A stretch of 64,000 bases of DNA from Chondrosia reniformis (GCA_947172415.1 OX359190.1:6572001-6636000), one strand, 5' to 3'. Counted from the stretch's first letter, positions 22,743 through 34,715 are shown. The notes: a model not told the origin generated them from the letters alone. Numbers and translations: made by a program.

Positions 22743-23712
22743 TTAAGTATTATCACCTATTGTACTATTTAAGCTGCTGTAGTTGTAGCTGATATTGATT
22801 CATTTTGTCAGTGTGGTTAACCGTTCAGTGATCACTCGTGCTAGCGTTCTGTGAGCTATCTTGGCAAGGCGCATGGATTAGCTCTGATATTGCATACCTG
22901 GGCTTACATTTGTGGGCCTGTCCGGGAGATAGTAATCTCAATTAATAGGAGACCGCGACCTTGAGGCATGTCCAGGATGGAGAGTTTGATCCTAGAGTTG
23001 GAAGGAGTTCAAGCTGAACTACAACAGGTTAAGAGCGAGAATAGGTGGCTCAGAGAGTCTTGCCCTGAGCGGGCACAGCAGGTCAACTCAGAGGCGGAGA
23101 ACTCTAGATTAAAGGAGTGGTACGAGCAGGCGCTCAGGCATATCCAAGAGAAGGAGTCCCAACTTAAGGAGAGCAAGAGCCAGATCAATGACCTAAACGG
23201 TGCACTGACAGAAAAGGAGAGAGGAATCACGGAGGCTGAGGAAGAAAGGAGGAAAGCCCAAGCGGCATCACTAGAAGCCAACAAAGAGTGGGAACAATTG
23301 CGCCAGGAAATCGCCGACTTCAGACGGAAGCACAGATTGCCGAGGAGAAGGCGGAACTTCACAGGTACAGAGAATTAGAAAATGAGCGAGCTAAGTGGGA
23401 GCGGCGTGAAGGGCTATTGATGAAACAACTAGACAGTCCACAGAAACTCGACCAGAGGTCAGTTTACCTAGAAGCCAGGTGATAGATGATGTCACCTCTG
23501 CAAGAGACAACACAACCCCTCAAGAAGTGATAACTTCCAATGGGTCTGAAGTATTATCACCTATTGTACTATTTAAGCTGCTGTAGTTGTAGCTGATATT
23601 GATTTATTTTGTCAGTGTAGTTAACCGTTAAGTGATCACTCGTGCTAGCGTTCTGTGAGCTATCTTGGCAAGGCGCAGGGATTAGCTCTGATATTGCATA
23701 CTTGGGCTTACA
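22743..23712 (+). mobile_element. Short non-autonomous LTR retroelement with coiled-coil frame (fossil)
   Basis: Two direct repeats of 166 bp (22,743-22,908 and 23,547-23,712) differ at about six positions (~3.6%), so the insertion is of moderate age. The 5' repeat is followed by tgggcctgtccggg, which resembles a tRNA-Pro-type primer site. The internal part is only ~640 bp and encodes one frame (22,968-23,378, 136 codons) that is almost entirely charged heptad-like helix (LEGVQAELQQVKSENRWL); retroelement gag proteins can be coiled-coil, so a gag origin is possible. No protease, reverse transcriptase or integrase is present: it looks like a TRIM/LARD-type element that depended on another element. 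Confidence 0.65.
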
Positions 23713-23935
23713 TGTATATTAAACACTACAAGACTTTAGCTAAACATTCCATTCTCAGGGGGTCTTAGCCAATAATCATTGCATATTTGATTTGCCTTGA
23801 GTGTGAACTAGGAGTACCAAAGGTTGGTTGCATGCATTCATATAAAATACAGGGTTAGAGATCATTTGGTAACTTGCACACAGGGACATTGTACATAAAA
23901 TACATTTGGCCTCAGCCTTTATGTCCCTGTAGCCT
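23713..23935 (-). repeat. Repeat 'X', copy 2, second part, with one arm of the palindromic MITE
   Basis: After the LTR element, tgtatattaaacactacaag resumes the 16-kb repeat in inverted orientation, skips ~130 bp relative to copy 1, and runs into the MITE arm (agccaataatca, gagtaccaaaggttgg, gggttagaga) up to its central loop. It ends at the Tigger remnant. Confidence 0.7.
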
Positions 23936-23939
23936 ACTC

Positions 23940-24660
23940 ACATGGATCAAACTATTTGAATTAAAATTTAGACGAAACTGGTTGTTTCTGGAGATCTCTT
24001 CCAGATAAAGGGTTTGGTGAAAAGGGAAAAAAGTGTAAAAGAGGGAAAAATCGAAGCAAAGAGTAACAGTAGCCTTTTTGGTGAATCCATCCGATAGTAA
24101 TCTGGACATTGCAAACACCTAGGTGCTTTAGAGGTGTAGGAACAAATTCACTACCAGTAGATTATTTTCACCAGAAAAAAGCCTGGATGACAGGTGAAAT
24201 CTTAAACAAGATAATGTCTGCTTTTAATCGCAGATTTTTCCTGCAGAAGAGAATGGTATTGCATTTGATGGATAATGCCGGCTGTTATCCTGAAGACATT
24301 AAAGATAAATGCAAAGTAGTTTTTCCACCCAATACAACATCCAAATTGCAACCATTAGACCTAGGGGTTATTCAAAACTTCAAAATTCATTAACACCGAC
24401 TTCTCCATTTTGTGCTGGCTTCAACTGACAGCTGCAGCTCAGCATTTGAAGTAATTGGTCCTCTGTTTTCTAACAAATGGAGGGCTAAATAAAAAATCCC
24501 TTATTTTAAAATGAGTTTTATCCTCTAAACTTTATAATATATCCATTCTGTTTCTAGGTCCTTTTTTTGGAGCCATATGAATTATTTAATTATATTATTT
24601 ATTTATGATATATTATTTAGATTACCTTAGTATATCATAACTTGCACTGTATATATACTG
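23940..24660 (+). pseudogene. Tigger transposase C-terminal half plus 3' end
   Basis: Codons around 23,960-24,110 give the ETG..WR.LPDKG-type start in broken form. The frame 24,109-24,393 is clear: TPRCFRGVGTNSLPVDYF, KAWMTGEILNKIMSAFNRR, VLHLMDNAGCYPEDI (second catalytic Asp) and FPPNTTSKLQPLDLGVIQNF. Coding traces continue to DSCSSAFEV (~24,450), followed by the 3' untranslated region shared with 17.13-17.35 kb and a terminus taacttgcactg. Truncated at its 5' side. Confidence 0.8.
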
Positions 24661-25085
24661 TGAAACCTCTCAATAACGGACAAGTTGGTGCAAAGGGACT
24701 TGAGGTTGTCCTTTACTGGGAGGTGTTCATAATAAAAGCTTTATATCTGTATATAATGCTATCTGAAACAGGTTCAGCTGTACGTATGTTACTTTGTTAG
24801 TACATTTAAGATTAGTCGATAGTGTAGAAGAGTAACATTAAACTACTTACCTTTGTCCGCGATTGGTTGACGTGTAATCTGCATGTGTGTGTTAGCTGTT
24901 ATCACTTATTGTGTGTTAGAGTAAAATTAGGCCATTAGTAATTTCCTGTATAACTGTTTAAAGAAAGCAGAAAGAGAGGACTAGAGAGTATGTTTTTTGT
25001 GTATGTAAGAGAGAAAGAGAGAGACATTACGCTTCGGCTGGTTGTGTTTTGAATGATAATTGATTTGACCATTTTGAGTGTTGCA
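24658..25085. other. Mostly featureless; possible single MITE end
   Basis: Right after the Tigger end comes ctgtgaaacctctcaataac, which looks like a pogo-type terminus (CAGTgaAACCTCT...), with a partial local echo gttgtcctttactgggagg. I could not find the opposite terminus. The rest is AT-rich with no readable gene. Confidence 0.35.
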
Positions 25086-25089
25086 AGAC

Positions 25090-26569
25090 AGCGCAATTGT
25101 TACAATAGGATGGTTTGACTTATTTAACAGCTCCATCAATACTTGGTGAGAGGCATCTCTCGTTATGTACGGAAATTGTGTCAATGCAGGCATCTCCAAG
25201 GAGTGTTGTTCCCTGAGAGATACCCCTCTCTGGACATGGCAGTCACACAGACACTGCAAGCCTCACATAAAGGATGCCTATCATACTACCTGGTCCAACC
25301 AGCGGACTGGGTCCTATTGGGCATACAGTGGCAGGGACAGTTCTACTTAGATATCCGGCTCCCCTTTGGCCTCAGATCGGCTCCCAAGATATTTACAGCA
25401 GTGGCTAATGTGATTCAATGGCTTGCTAAGGAAAGGGTGTTCAATGCTGCATTCACTACTTGGATGATTACTTGTTTGTGGAGCCACCGAATGTGACAGC
25501 ACAGACCCTGCCTATTGCAACAGCCACCCTTCAAGGCCTGGGTGTCCAACTTGCCCCAGAGAAAGTAGAGGGTCCCTATACAAGCCTAACCTTTTTTGGC
25601 ATCGAACTGCCCAAGCTATGATAGCACGGCTACCCCAATAAAAGCTAACATGCCTGTCGGTCCTCTTGGAGGCCTGGCAGGACAAGTAGGCTTGCAGAAA
25701 GAGGGAATTCCTATCCCTTCTAGGGGTTCCTCACCATGCTGCTATGGTGGTCCAGTTTGGCAGGGTATTTGTTCGTCGGATGATAGAGCTGGCCAAGCCT
25801 GCCAAAGAGGGCCACCACTTCCTAGGTCTATATAAATAAAGAATTCCAATGTGACCTGCAGTGATGGCGATTATTACTTCTTAGATGGAACAGAAGCAGT
25901 TTCCTATGGGATGCATATGCAGCTACTCCTGATGTTTACCTCTATTCTGATGCGTCAGGCTCTTGGGGCCATGGAGCCTGGTGCCAGTGTCCCTGCCAGT
26001 TGTTCCAAGAAAGTTGGCCCCAAGCCTAGGTAACAAAGAATATGACCCCCAAGGAGCTATTACCAATTGTGCTGGCAGCAGCCCTTTGGGGACTACAGTG
26101 GCAATGCCGATCCATTTGCATCCACTGCGTCAATTAGTCACAGTAGGCAAAAGTACTGAGCTTGCTGTTATGCACTTACTCAGAGGCCTGTACCTGTTCG
26201 CCATGGCTCACGGCTTCTGCATCTCGGCTGCCCAGACAGCTGGCAAGGACAACAGCCCAGTTCATGCCCTCTCACGTAACCAACACTCTTCTTTCCTCAC
26301 ACAGGTCCCCGAAACTCCTGCAGAACAAGCCATCATACCACCCGAGCTCCTCAAGCTCTTACTGGCAGAACAACCACCGGACAGGCTATCAGCAGACTGG
26401 AGGAAGCTGATGACTACTATCTTGGGGCCGGCAGCGCAAAATCCACATCCCAGACATACAAATCAGGCCAAAAGCACGACCTAACTTTCTGCCACCAGAC
26501 AACACTTTCCCTGCTTCCTAATTCCGAACAACAACTACTGCTATTTTCAGCATATCTACGGGTTAAAAT
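25090..26569 (+). mobile_element. DIRS-like tyrosine-recombinase retroelement, left portion (fossil)
   Basis: Reading blocks match the reverse transcriptase - RNase H - recombinase order of this group: ERYPSLDMAVTQTLQ, QPADWVLLGIQW, YLDIRLPFGLRSAPKIFTAV (25,143-25,470), RNase H traces with the 'AGKDNSPVHALSRNQ' end (26,230-26,285), and the start of the recombinase region (26,480-26,569). Several breaks are present; it is clearly dead. It is split at 26,569/30,007 by the Gypsy element. Confidence 0.7.
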
Positions 26570-26756
26570 TGCACTATTATTCGACGATAGTCCGCAACAA
26601 GAAAGACAGTTCACACGAGTCTCAATTAATTATCTCTACAATGACCTTACAATAAAAATACAAAAACTATTGTTCTCTCAGGAAGTTATGTCATCCCTAT
26701 ATTTAACTATCACTAAATAATAAACAGCTAGCTATGCAGTTCTAGATCACGCCACA
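26570..26756 (-). repeat. 3' LTR of the Gypsy element
   Basis: Bounded by tgcactattattcg and gatcacgccaca. It shares about 95% identity with 29,817-30,001. The adjacent internal tract, read on the minus strand, is ggagaaagggaga, the polypurine tract. Confidence 0.9.
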
Positions 26757-29700
26757 TCTCCCTTTCTCCAGTAATTGAGGCAATCAGGAGGGCCAACAAT
26801 AGTTCCTGTACGAGAATGGGTGTTGTGGCTTGGTGTTTCTTGAGTTTCTTGAGCAGCTACTATACAAGTAGGACAAGCTTTGATGTAATCTTCCACCTGC
26901 CGAGATACCCCTGGCCACCAAACTGATGAATTAACACGGAGGCGACATTTTTGAATGCCTTGGTGACCACAATGAATCTTCTCTAAGATCTGTTTTTGCA
27001 TGATTTTGGAATCACCATGCGTCCCCCATAAAGAAGAAGATTGTCAGAAAGGGTAAGGGCATTTCGCTCTGGCCAAAACCTGAGGGTTTCCCCCTTTAAT
27101 CTATCACGACTAGGCCATCCATTTTTGCAAAAGGTAATCAGTTGAGAACAGGTTTCATCTGCATGTTGGGCCTCCTTGTATGTCTCCAATGTAGACTTTT
27201 TTGCTGGTAGGAAAGATGTCATTGACTCCATAAAAGATTCTGTTTTTATGGCTTCTCCATTGTCCTTTTCATCTGCTGCTGACACAGGAGCCCGTGATAG
27301 AGTGTCTGCTGTGTATTTATGTTTTCCAGGTACATGACTAACCGTGTAGGTAAATCTAGCTAGCCTCAGTCTGAAGCGAAGAACTCTAGGTGGCAATGTA
27401 TCCAGGTCCTTCTTATTCAAAATTGGCACCAAGGGCTTGTGGTCAGTCTCCAGTTGGATATGTTTTCCTAAGATGTAGGTGGCAAATTTCTCACAGGCCC
27501 GGGTGACAGCTAAAGCTTCCTTTTCGATCTGTGCATATCGCCTCTCCACTTCCGATAAAGATCTGGAAGCATAAGAAATTGGCTTAAATTCATTCTGCTT
27601 TGATTGCTGCATCAATACAGCTCCAATACCATATGCAGAGGCATCTGCACTTATCTTAGTTGGTGCCTCTGGATTGTAGATAGCTAACACTGTAGGTTTA
27701 ATTAGCTCCTCTTTGAGTCTTTCAAACGCTATTTCTTGAGCAGAATCCCACATCCACATCTTCTTATTACTGAGGATTTCACGGAGTGGTTGACTCAGCT
27801 CCGCCACCTTGGGTGTTAATTTACTCAGCTGGTTGACCATGCCTAAGAATCTCCTCAACTCTGTAGTGGTCTTGGGTTGTTTCATCTGTATTATTGCAGT
27901 GGTCTTGTGAGGGTCTTGAGAGATGCCCTTTTCATCAATCACATGACCAAGGAAGTTAATGTGTTTTTTGTTAAACTCACACTTTTCCTGGTTAAGTGTT
28001 GCTCCAGCAGCTGTAATTTTCTGGAGTACCGCATGTAGCCTTTTATCATGCTCCTCTTGGTTGCCCCCAAAGATCAGTATGTCATCCATGTGGCATAATA
28101 CTCCTTCCTGTCCTTCCAGAATTTGATTCATCTGCTTCTGGAAGTGTTCTGGGGCGCTATTGATCCCAAAAGGTAGCCTGTTGAACTGGTATCTCCCAAA
28201 GGGTGTTATGAACGTAGTAAGATGGCATGAATTTTTGCCTAGGGGTACCTGCCAGAATCCTAAGTTGGCATTAAGCTTGCTGAAGATCGTTGCTCCTGTC
28301 AGTTTAGCCAGGGTGTCTTCAACTTTAGGTAAGGGGTGTACCTCCCTTAAAACACTTTCATTCAGTGGACGGAAATCAACACAGATGCGAATAGCTCCTG
28401 ATTTTTTGGGAACAACTACCATCCCTGCACACCATTCTGTTGGTTCATTGACTTTGGCAATGACTCCAAGTGCTTCCATTCGTTGAAGCTCTGTTTGGAC
28501 CCTTTTTAGCATAGGCAATGGTACATTTCTTGGAGTAGAAAGAGCAAATGGCTTAGCATCTGGTTTCAACTTGATTTCGTATTCATTGGGAAATGTACCT
28601 AGCCCATTGAACAGGACTGGGTATTGCTCTGGAATGGATTTTTCCCCCATATTATCAGCTTGGGCCAGCAATTGCAATGCTTGAATGGCAGGTAAGCCTA
28701 ACAGGTTGTGCTGTAACTGTGCCATTACATATACAGGTTGTTGATAGGACTTACCTTTGTGGGTCAAAGTGCATGTTACCTGACCTAGAACATCTAAGGC
28801 TTTCCTGTCAGGACCACACAAAACTTTGTTGGAGGTATCTAACTGTCCATCTTGAGATGGCGGTCACTTCTGCTCCAGTGTCCATTTTGAAGTGGACTTC
28901 TTTCCCTTGTACTCGTATAGTTTTGGTCCATGCTTTGGTTTGCTTGGATAAGATGGCATCAAGGTATGCAAAATCATTATATTCCTCAGAGTTTTCTTGT
29001 GGCTGCTCACTAGCAGCAGTAACATCTCCAATGGTCTTTGCAGTGAAGCATTGGGATTTGTAGTGGCCTTTCTTTTTGCAAGAATGACAAATTACATCCT
29101 TTGCAGGGCACTGATTGCGAGGATGTGCTCCTTTTCCACATCTAGTACATTTGTTTGCTGCTGTACTTTTTGGCCTCCTCAGAAATCTGTTTTGCTGCTT
29201 CTTGGCTTCCTTGTGGTCCTGTGAGCGCTGAATATATTCAAGGGTTTCTTCTCCTAGAAATCGTTCTTCAGTAACGCTTGCTGTTCGTGTACAGCCTCTC
29301 TTTGGCGAATTATTTTTTTTCGCGCTATCGAGCGTGAGATCTGCGTCCATTTGTAAACGTTCTGACAAGGTTGAGTCACAAATGCCTACGACCAGACGAT
29401 CTCGGATCATTTCTTCCCTAAGGTCTCCGTACGCACAGTCTTCTGCCAGTTGATAGAGGCAGGTGATGAATTGTTCAGCCGATTCTCCGTCAATTTGGAT
29501 CCTCCTATTGAACCGTGCACGTTCAAATATGGTATTTTTATGGACCTTGAAAAATGTGTCAAATTGAGCTATTACTCGACCGTACACCTTCTTATCGTTG
29601 GATGAAATATTCGTAGAGACTAAAACATCTTCGGCATCTTCTCCGAGACAGTAAAGGAAGGCAGAAACTTGACGTTCCTCAGCTTCTTTAGACAAACCCG

Positions 29701-29816
29701 ACGCCAAACGATATTGCTCGAAGCGACGTTTCCACTTCAGCCAGTCATCTGGGTTGTTGAAGTTGAATGCCTCCGGGGGGTGCAGCTGTATAGTAGCCAT
29801 CCGACTTCTGACACCA

Positions 29817-30001
29817 TGTACTATTATTCGACAATAGTCTGCAACAAGAAAGAGAGTTCACACAAGTCTCAATTAATTATCTTTACAATGACCTTACAAT
29901 AAAAATACCAAAACTGTTGTTCTCTCAGGAAGTTATGTCATCCCCATATTTAACTATCACTAAATAAAACAGCTAGCTATGCAGTTCTAGATCACGCCAC
30001 A
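29817..30001 (-). repeat. 5' LTR of the Gypsy element
   Basis: Bounded by tgtactattattcg and gatcacgccaca. It sits next to the primer-binding site and is followed outside by the aaaat target duplication. Confidence 0.9.
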
Positions 30002-30006
30002 AAAAT

Positions 30007-30420
30007 GGCAGACTATCAAGACTTATCTGTTGGCAGTCTGAAATGTCCACATTATGGACGCCCTTTTCTCTGAGGGCAGCAGACCCCACCTTTAACTGAT
30101 GCTTAAAGGAATCAACAGGGCTACTTCGGCCATAAAAACAAAACCACACTTACCTATTACGTGGCTATACTTGGACAATAGTGCAACCTCCGCCAAACAA
30201 GTACGGGTAGAATTCTTGGATGACCAATACCACTGCCAAAGCTTACCTTTCATTAGTGGAATAGTTCCACTGAGGCTTTCCCAATTGCATACAGTGGTAT
30301 GCATTAACACTCTCCTTACCGTTTTAAACCTGGCTGAGGACTCACTGCAAGGGAATATCAAATTTTGGATAGAAAAGAATGGGTGGATTAATGAGTAATT
30401 GTCTGAGCTAGTCAAAAGCC
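30007..30420 (+). mobile_element. DIRS-like element, right portion: recombinase remnant (fossil)
   Basis: After the Gypsy LTR and aaaat duplication, the recombinase region resumes. A plus-strand frame (30,099-30,398) begins LKGINRATSAIKTKPHLPIT, matching the central part of tyrosine recombinases of this group. The catalytic C-terminal part is not readable. Broken. Confidence 0.55.
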
Positions 30421-30464
30421 CTGCTGACACTGTGAGGTCCAACAGAAACCTCTTGCATTCTTCC

Positions 30465-30600
30465 TGGTCAGTTTGTACAAAGGCTGTGCAATAGATGCAA
30501 AACCCTGTACAAGGCGGTGGTAGTAGTTAGCTAGACCCAGGAATCCTCGCACCTCCTACATGTCTGTAGGTGGAGGATAGGATGTTACTGCCTCTATCTT
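30465..30600 (-). mobile_element. Scrap of a second Ty3/Gypsy reverse transcriptase (fossil)
   Basis: The minus strand encodes EVRGFLGLANYYHRLVQGFA followed by SIAQPLYKLT, the conserved connection between reverse transcriptase and RNase H in Ty3/Gypsy. The sequence differs clearly from the larger Gypsy copy (ELRRFLGMVNQLSKL), so it comes from a different family. Confidence 0.7.
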
Positions 30601-30957
30601 TGGCTAGATCCAAGGTAGTGAACATGACAGTATGGGCCAGAAGTCCAGTGTTTCGTCGATCCTTGCCATGGACACAGCCAACGATCCCAGCTAACAACTT
30701 ACGGGCGCATCTGATTTTCGAAAGCTTACGGTGATCCTTCCATCCATCAATCCCTACGAACAAACAAAGAAGTAAAGGCAGTAAATGCCCAGCGATACTT
30801 GGAAGCGCCTCTTGAAGTGATGCATAAGTGATTGGTTACGTCATAATAGCAAATGGACGCCATGTCCGTATATTACGGGTGATCCATCTTTTGCATAAAA
30901 GTTCAGCAATGATCTTCTCAAGTTGATCCACTTAGGCAATTATCTTTGTATACGATC

Positions 30958-31177
30958 CGTTGAGAAGCCCAGCTGAAAGCCCCGAGTTGAATCCGATAGA
31001 GTTAATTTTGGGGGCAATGAGGACTTTCCTACGTGACAAACATAAAAAAATCTAGAGGATCTAAAAGCTGGAATTCAACTATACTGGAAGCGACTAACAC
31101 CAGATGTTTGTACCAGGTATGTCAGCCAAGTCCTTCCAGCTGTTATCTCTAAAAATGGAGGTCCTTCTGGAGATTAA
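30958..31177 (+). pseudogene. IS630/Tc1-type transposase, C-terminal scrap
   Basis: The plus strand encodes SPAESPELNPIELILGAMRT then FLRDKHKK, and in the next frame AGIQLYWKRLTPDVCTRYV, ending QVLPAVISKNGGPSGD and a stop. The third acidic residue lies in NPIEL and the GGPSG end is the family's usual C-terminus. The N-terminal two-thirds are not readable upstream. It belongs to the same superfamily as the transposase at 40.1-41.1 kb (ending GGPTGY). The stretch 31,178-31,910 holds nothing I can name. Confidence 0.75.
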
Positions 31178-31914
31178 ATGTTAGAGCCAACTTTCTATTG
31201 TTTTATTTTATATTTCATTTATCTTGTACAATTTACAAATACAAGTTTTCATAATCTATGGTGATTCTAGATGTATATGCGTATGTACATTCTATCTATA
31301 ATAATAATTACATTATACAAAACAAACCATTGTTTGTATAAGACATCCTCGATTACTGCAGAAAGCATTGTAGGCAATTACGGATAGCAGTGCAGATGTA
31401 GGCGGTGATTCCTTACTAATACGTTGAGAATTTTGCCGAAAACTCTAAGTTAATTTTGACTTGTACCATATGTCTTTCGATTTTTACAATAAGAAGGGAC
31501 CTAACATATAGATGTTAGTTTCCCTTTAAGGAATGGAAGAAAGGCTGTTTTTAAATAGTTGAGTACAAGTAACCAAGAGAGAAATAAATGTAATATACAT
31601 AATTGTGTGGAAAGAGGAGACCCATCCAAATTCCCTTCTTAAAAGACATCCTTTTATGGGTCTGATGAGGATACAGATTAAATATTCAGACATATATGTA
31701 AACACTCATCTGTGCACAAACACTTTGAGACCTTGTCTTTAATTATACCCCATCCTTTATATATTACAATCTCATATACAGATTAAAGTATTAATCTGTA
31801 AACTTCATATCAGATATTAGTGTAAATGGTTCTCTTGCATGCAGTTAATATTAAAAGTCGATTCAATATATAGTTTGACTGATCATGATCTATAACATTT
31901 AAAGCAATGGAGAA

Positions 31915-32700
31915 TAACTACCACACCAAACGTTGGCTTGGCAATGTAAGGGGAATCAAGATATGCCAGGAAATGTGCATATTTTTGCATACTATATTCA
32001 AAAGTAAGTTTGATAACTCGTGCCAGTATGCAGACAACCAAGGTATAATAGAGTGAATTCACAAGAACACCAAGTGTTTAGCTACCAGTTTGCCATGCAG
32101 ATAGAAGAAGTTATTCAGTATGTTGATAGCATTGCAACTTCCCATGGCATGCCTTTGCCTGGATGATTGCCTCCTTTTATTTCCAATGAAAACGTCAAGA
32201 ACCAAAATCTATTGACAATATATACAAGCATGCCAGTCTGCTAATAAGCCAGTAATGGGTAAAACAAAGTTTTATCAATTATGGAAGGAAACAAGGTCAT
32301 TCATTGTCACCATGAAGCCAGCAGATGATCTTTGTTTTGACTGCCAAAAAAGTATCTTCATCTTTTTAAAGTCTTGCCATCTTTCAAAAAAGGAGTAAGC
32401 AATCAAATTAAGACGTACACTGAAGACCTAGATATGGCCAAAAAAGAGAGATCAGCCTATAACCAACAAATATTGTAATGCAGGGAATCCTACCAGCAAA
32501 CCCTTGAATGTCACTCAGAATTGAAGGCTGAAATACCCATGCACTATTCTTACGAGTTTCCTCAACAAGTACATTATCCAAATAACCCTCTTCAACCTGG
32601 TTCAGCTTACTTTTTGACAGCCCAAAGTGCCAAGATCAATCGGAAGAAATTAGAGAAGAAACCCCAATACCAAAGAGGAAATCCCCTACTTACAAGTTAG
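31915..32700 (+). pseudogene. HADNC-motif family gene, copy 2, more decayed
   Basis: Blocks in the same order as copy 1 at 4-5 kb: GIKICQEMCIFLHTIFKS, then in other frames QIEEVIQYVDSIATSHGMPL and LWKETRSFIVTMKPADDLCF (32,280-32,345), and MHYSYEFPQQVHYPNNPLQP then GSAYFLTAQSAK (32,540-32,640). The HADNC motif itself is not found, so the copy is truncated before it. Many stops and shifts. Two independently decayed copies in 30 kb argue that the family moved as an element. Confidence 0.55.
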
Positions 32701-32816
32701 GTAAACTAAACAGTAGTTAGAGGCATTCATAGCTGCTAGAGAACTAACTTACTATTTCCTAGAGTGACAGTTTGATATTCTAAGTTATTTCGCATTGCCA
32801 GACATGGTGTTAATTG

Positions 32817-33418
32817 CGTAGAATCTTTGAAATCAGTTGAACAAAGTTTGATGTAAACCTATTTTTGGACATACCGAACATCTATATATCATCTAAGACA
32901 CAAATGCAGTAAGACTTTAATCATCCATACCTCAGATAAGTATATGTACAAAAATAACGTCTTCATTGTGTAGAAAAGGTGGTCGTCCTTTGATCAAATT
33001 GGGGTTGGCCCGTCTTTCGTGTGAAATTCACACTAAATGGCATGATGAAGGGAGCGAACTTCTATGCAATTTTGATAGTACTTCAATCGAATTTCGTATG
33101 AATTGGCATAGAAAATTAAACCTGATGATTTATACACGTTAATAAGATGTTAAATAAGAATGACCACCACAAACAACTGCTATTAATACTCGAATATTTG
33201 GCTTTGAAATTATTAACACTTAAAGAAGTGTTAATTATTTCAAAGCTAAATACAAAATTGAATCATTGACAAAGCCAATTTCGATCATAATTCGTTCGTA
33301 ACTCTCACGAACAATCTCCAATATTTTATTGTAAGACTTTAGTTGCTTAATCATAGCTCAATGGTATCAATTACGTAGAATCTTTGAAGTCAATCGAAGT
33401 TAGATGTAAACCTTTGCG
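32817..33418. repeat. Short direct repeats bracketing a hairpin
   Basis: The phrase gtagaatctttgaa.tca..gaa followed by gatgtaaacct occurs at 32,817 and again at 33,374, about 557 bp apart. Between them is an inverted repeat at 33,200-33,247 with 22-base arms (ggctttgaaa.tattaacactt). The layout suggests a small foldback element inside duplicated flank. No gene is readable. Confidence 0.5.
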
Positions 33419-33815
33419 ATCTCCTTAATCTAGCCCAAAAGCGATTCTGATTACCTTTTACAAGGGTGTCCAGCATTGTTATATTTAGTGGCTGTATCTG
33501 CAGAATAAAAACTTGAGGGCTGGGTGAGATGGTAGATTGTACTATTTGTCCAAAACAGATGTTGCCACTCTGATCACAATAACAACAATACATGTTGTCT
33601 CTTTTATCGCTGATGGACTTGCGATAACTAGTGGAATGGTAAAGAACCTTGTCCTTAAGCAGTCTTGTGAAAATCTTGAAAATTTGGTTTCTATGTCCAG
33701 TGGCTCTTGCTTGGTCAGGTGTAGGTTTTGTTACTTCAACCTGGCCAATGGCATATGTGTGCTTCCTGATACATATCATATTCTGTCTGGGTGTCAGATG
33801 AGTTGAATGATTGAT
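33390..33815 (-). pseudogene. Unnamed element-associated coding remnant
   Basis: A 129-codon minus-strand frame contains KDKVLYHSTSYRKSISDKRD, then NMYCCYCDQSGNICFGQI and a C-terminal basic end. The pattern (exposed YxR site, then 'YCxxDxSGxxCFGQI') resembles a family of uncharacterised invertebrate proteins found next to transposases, but I cannot name it. Its start and end are not fixed by splice signals. Low confidence as a gene. Confidence 0.3.
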
Positions 33816-34715
33816 ATAGCTGATGGTTTCTTCTGACTCACAACCAAGAAGCTGTGACTGTACTTGCTATTATATGTGTAGCTGATATCAATATTAAACA
33901 ATAATTGGTGGACGATGTCAGACCTCCCATGAAAAAGATGTTTCAACTGGCCATTCTTACTTTCAAATCCAAAAGCAGAATGTGTCCAAAGAGGTCCCTA
34001 CAAACTTATATACTTCGGTAAATGAAGCATCAAGTGGGGATTGGCAGTGCAACTTGACTCCCCATATATTTCAGGCAGAAGAATGCAAAAATCAATTATC
34101 ATCTACTCTGCTGCATCCAATTGAGTATGACTGATGTCATCACTAAGCATGACGTGCATTGCACACACAAGAGAGCATAATGGTGCCAAAAAAGAGATGG
34201 TATGAAGGGGACAAGTAGAGGTAGGGAATAATTAAAAGAGAGGCCAATTGTTAAGTTCTGAGACTTTACAATATCGTATATGTTTAATTATAGATCGTGG
34301 TGGACGTTGTTTCAGTTGTTCTGAATCAATTTTTCAGTTTCCTTGATGTGTCCTTGTGTTGCACTCTCTTCCACCCTCTATTCGTTTCACTAGGAATTCG
34401 AAGTGATAAATAAAGGTGTATAAAATTCATTCAGATTTGAACTGAAATCATTTCACACCCATTGTTAATCGTCGTTGTCACCTTACGTGTTTATTTCTAG
34501 ATCGCATAGGAATGCCTCACAACTTCGGTAAAAAAGTGATAAAACTTCGGTGGAAAAGCGATCGAACTTCGGCTGAACTGCAATCTAACTGCTGTCAAAC
34601 TTGGCTTTAACTTCAAGACAACTTCGAAAGGAAACTAATTTTCCACTCGTACCGTATTTTCTACGAAACAGATAAAAGGCTAAGTTATGCACTGGATTTC
34701 TAGGTTGCAAACAAG

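Larger units (their letters stand above)
26570..30001 (-). mobile_element. Ty3/Gypsy LTR retrotransposon inserted in the DIRS-like element (fossil)
   Basis: LTRs of 187 and 185 bp (26,570-26,756 and 29,817-30,001) differ by about nine substitutions (~5%), and both sides are flanked by the 5-bp duplication aaaat. Minus-strand parts: primer site tggtgtcagaagtcgg (tRNA-Leu-like), gag (29,800-28,808) with two zinc knuckles (CTRCGKGAHPRNQC, CHSCKKKGHYKSQC), protease motif MDTGAEVTAIS, reverse transcriptase and RNase H (28,821-26,983; YASRSLSEVERRYAQIEKEA), an integrase zinc-binding part (HCGHQGIQKCRL), and a purine-rich tract next to the 3' LTR. gag and pol overlap slightly in different frames, as in families using frameshifting. 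The integrase part is much shorter than usual; the copy is broken, with a few breaks. Confidence 0.9.
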
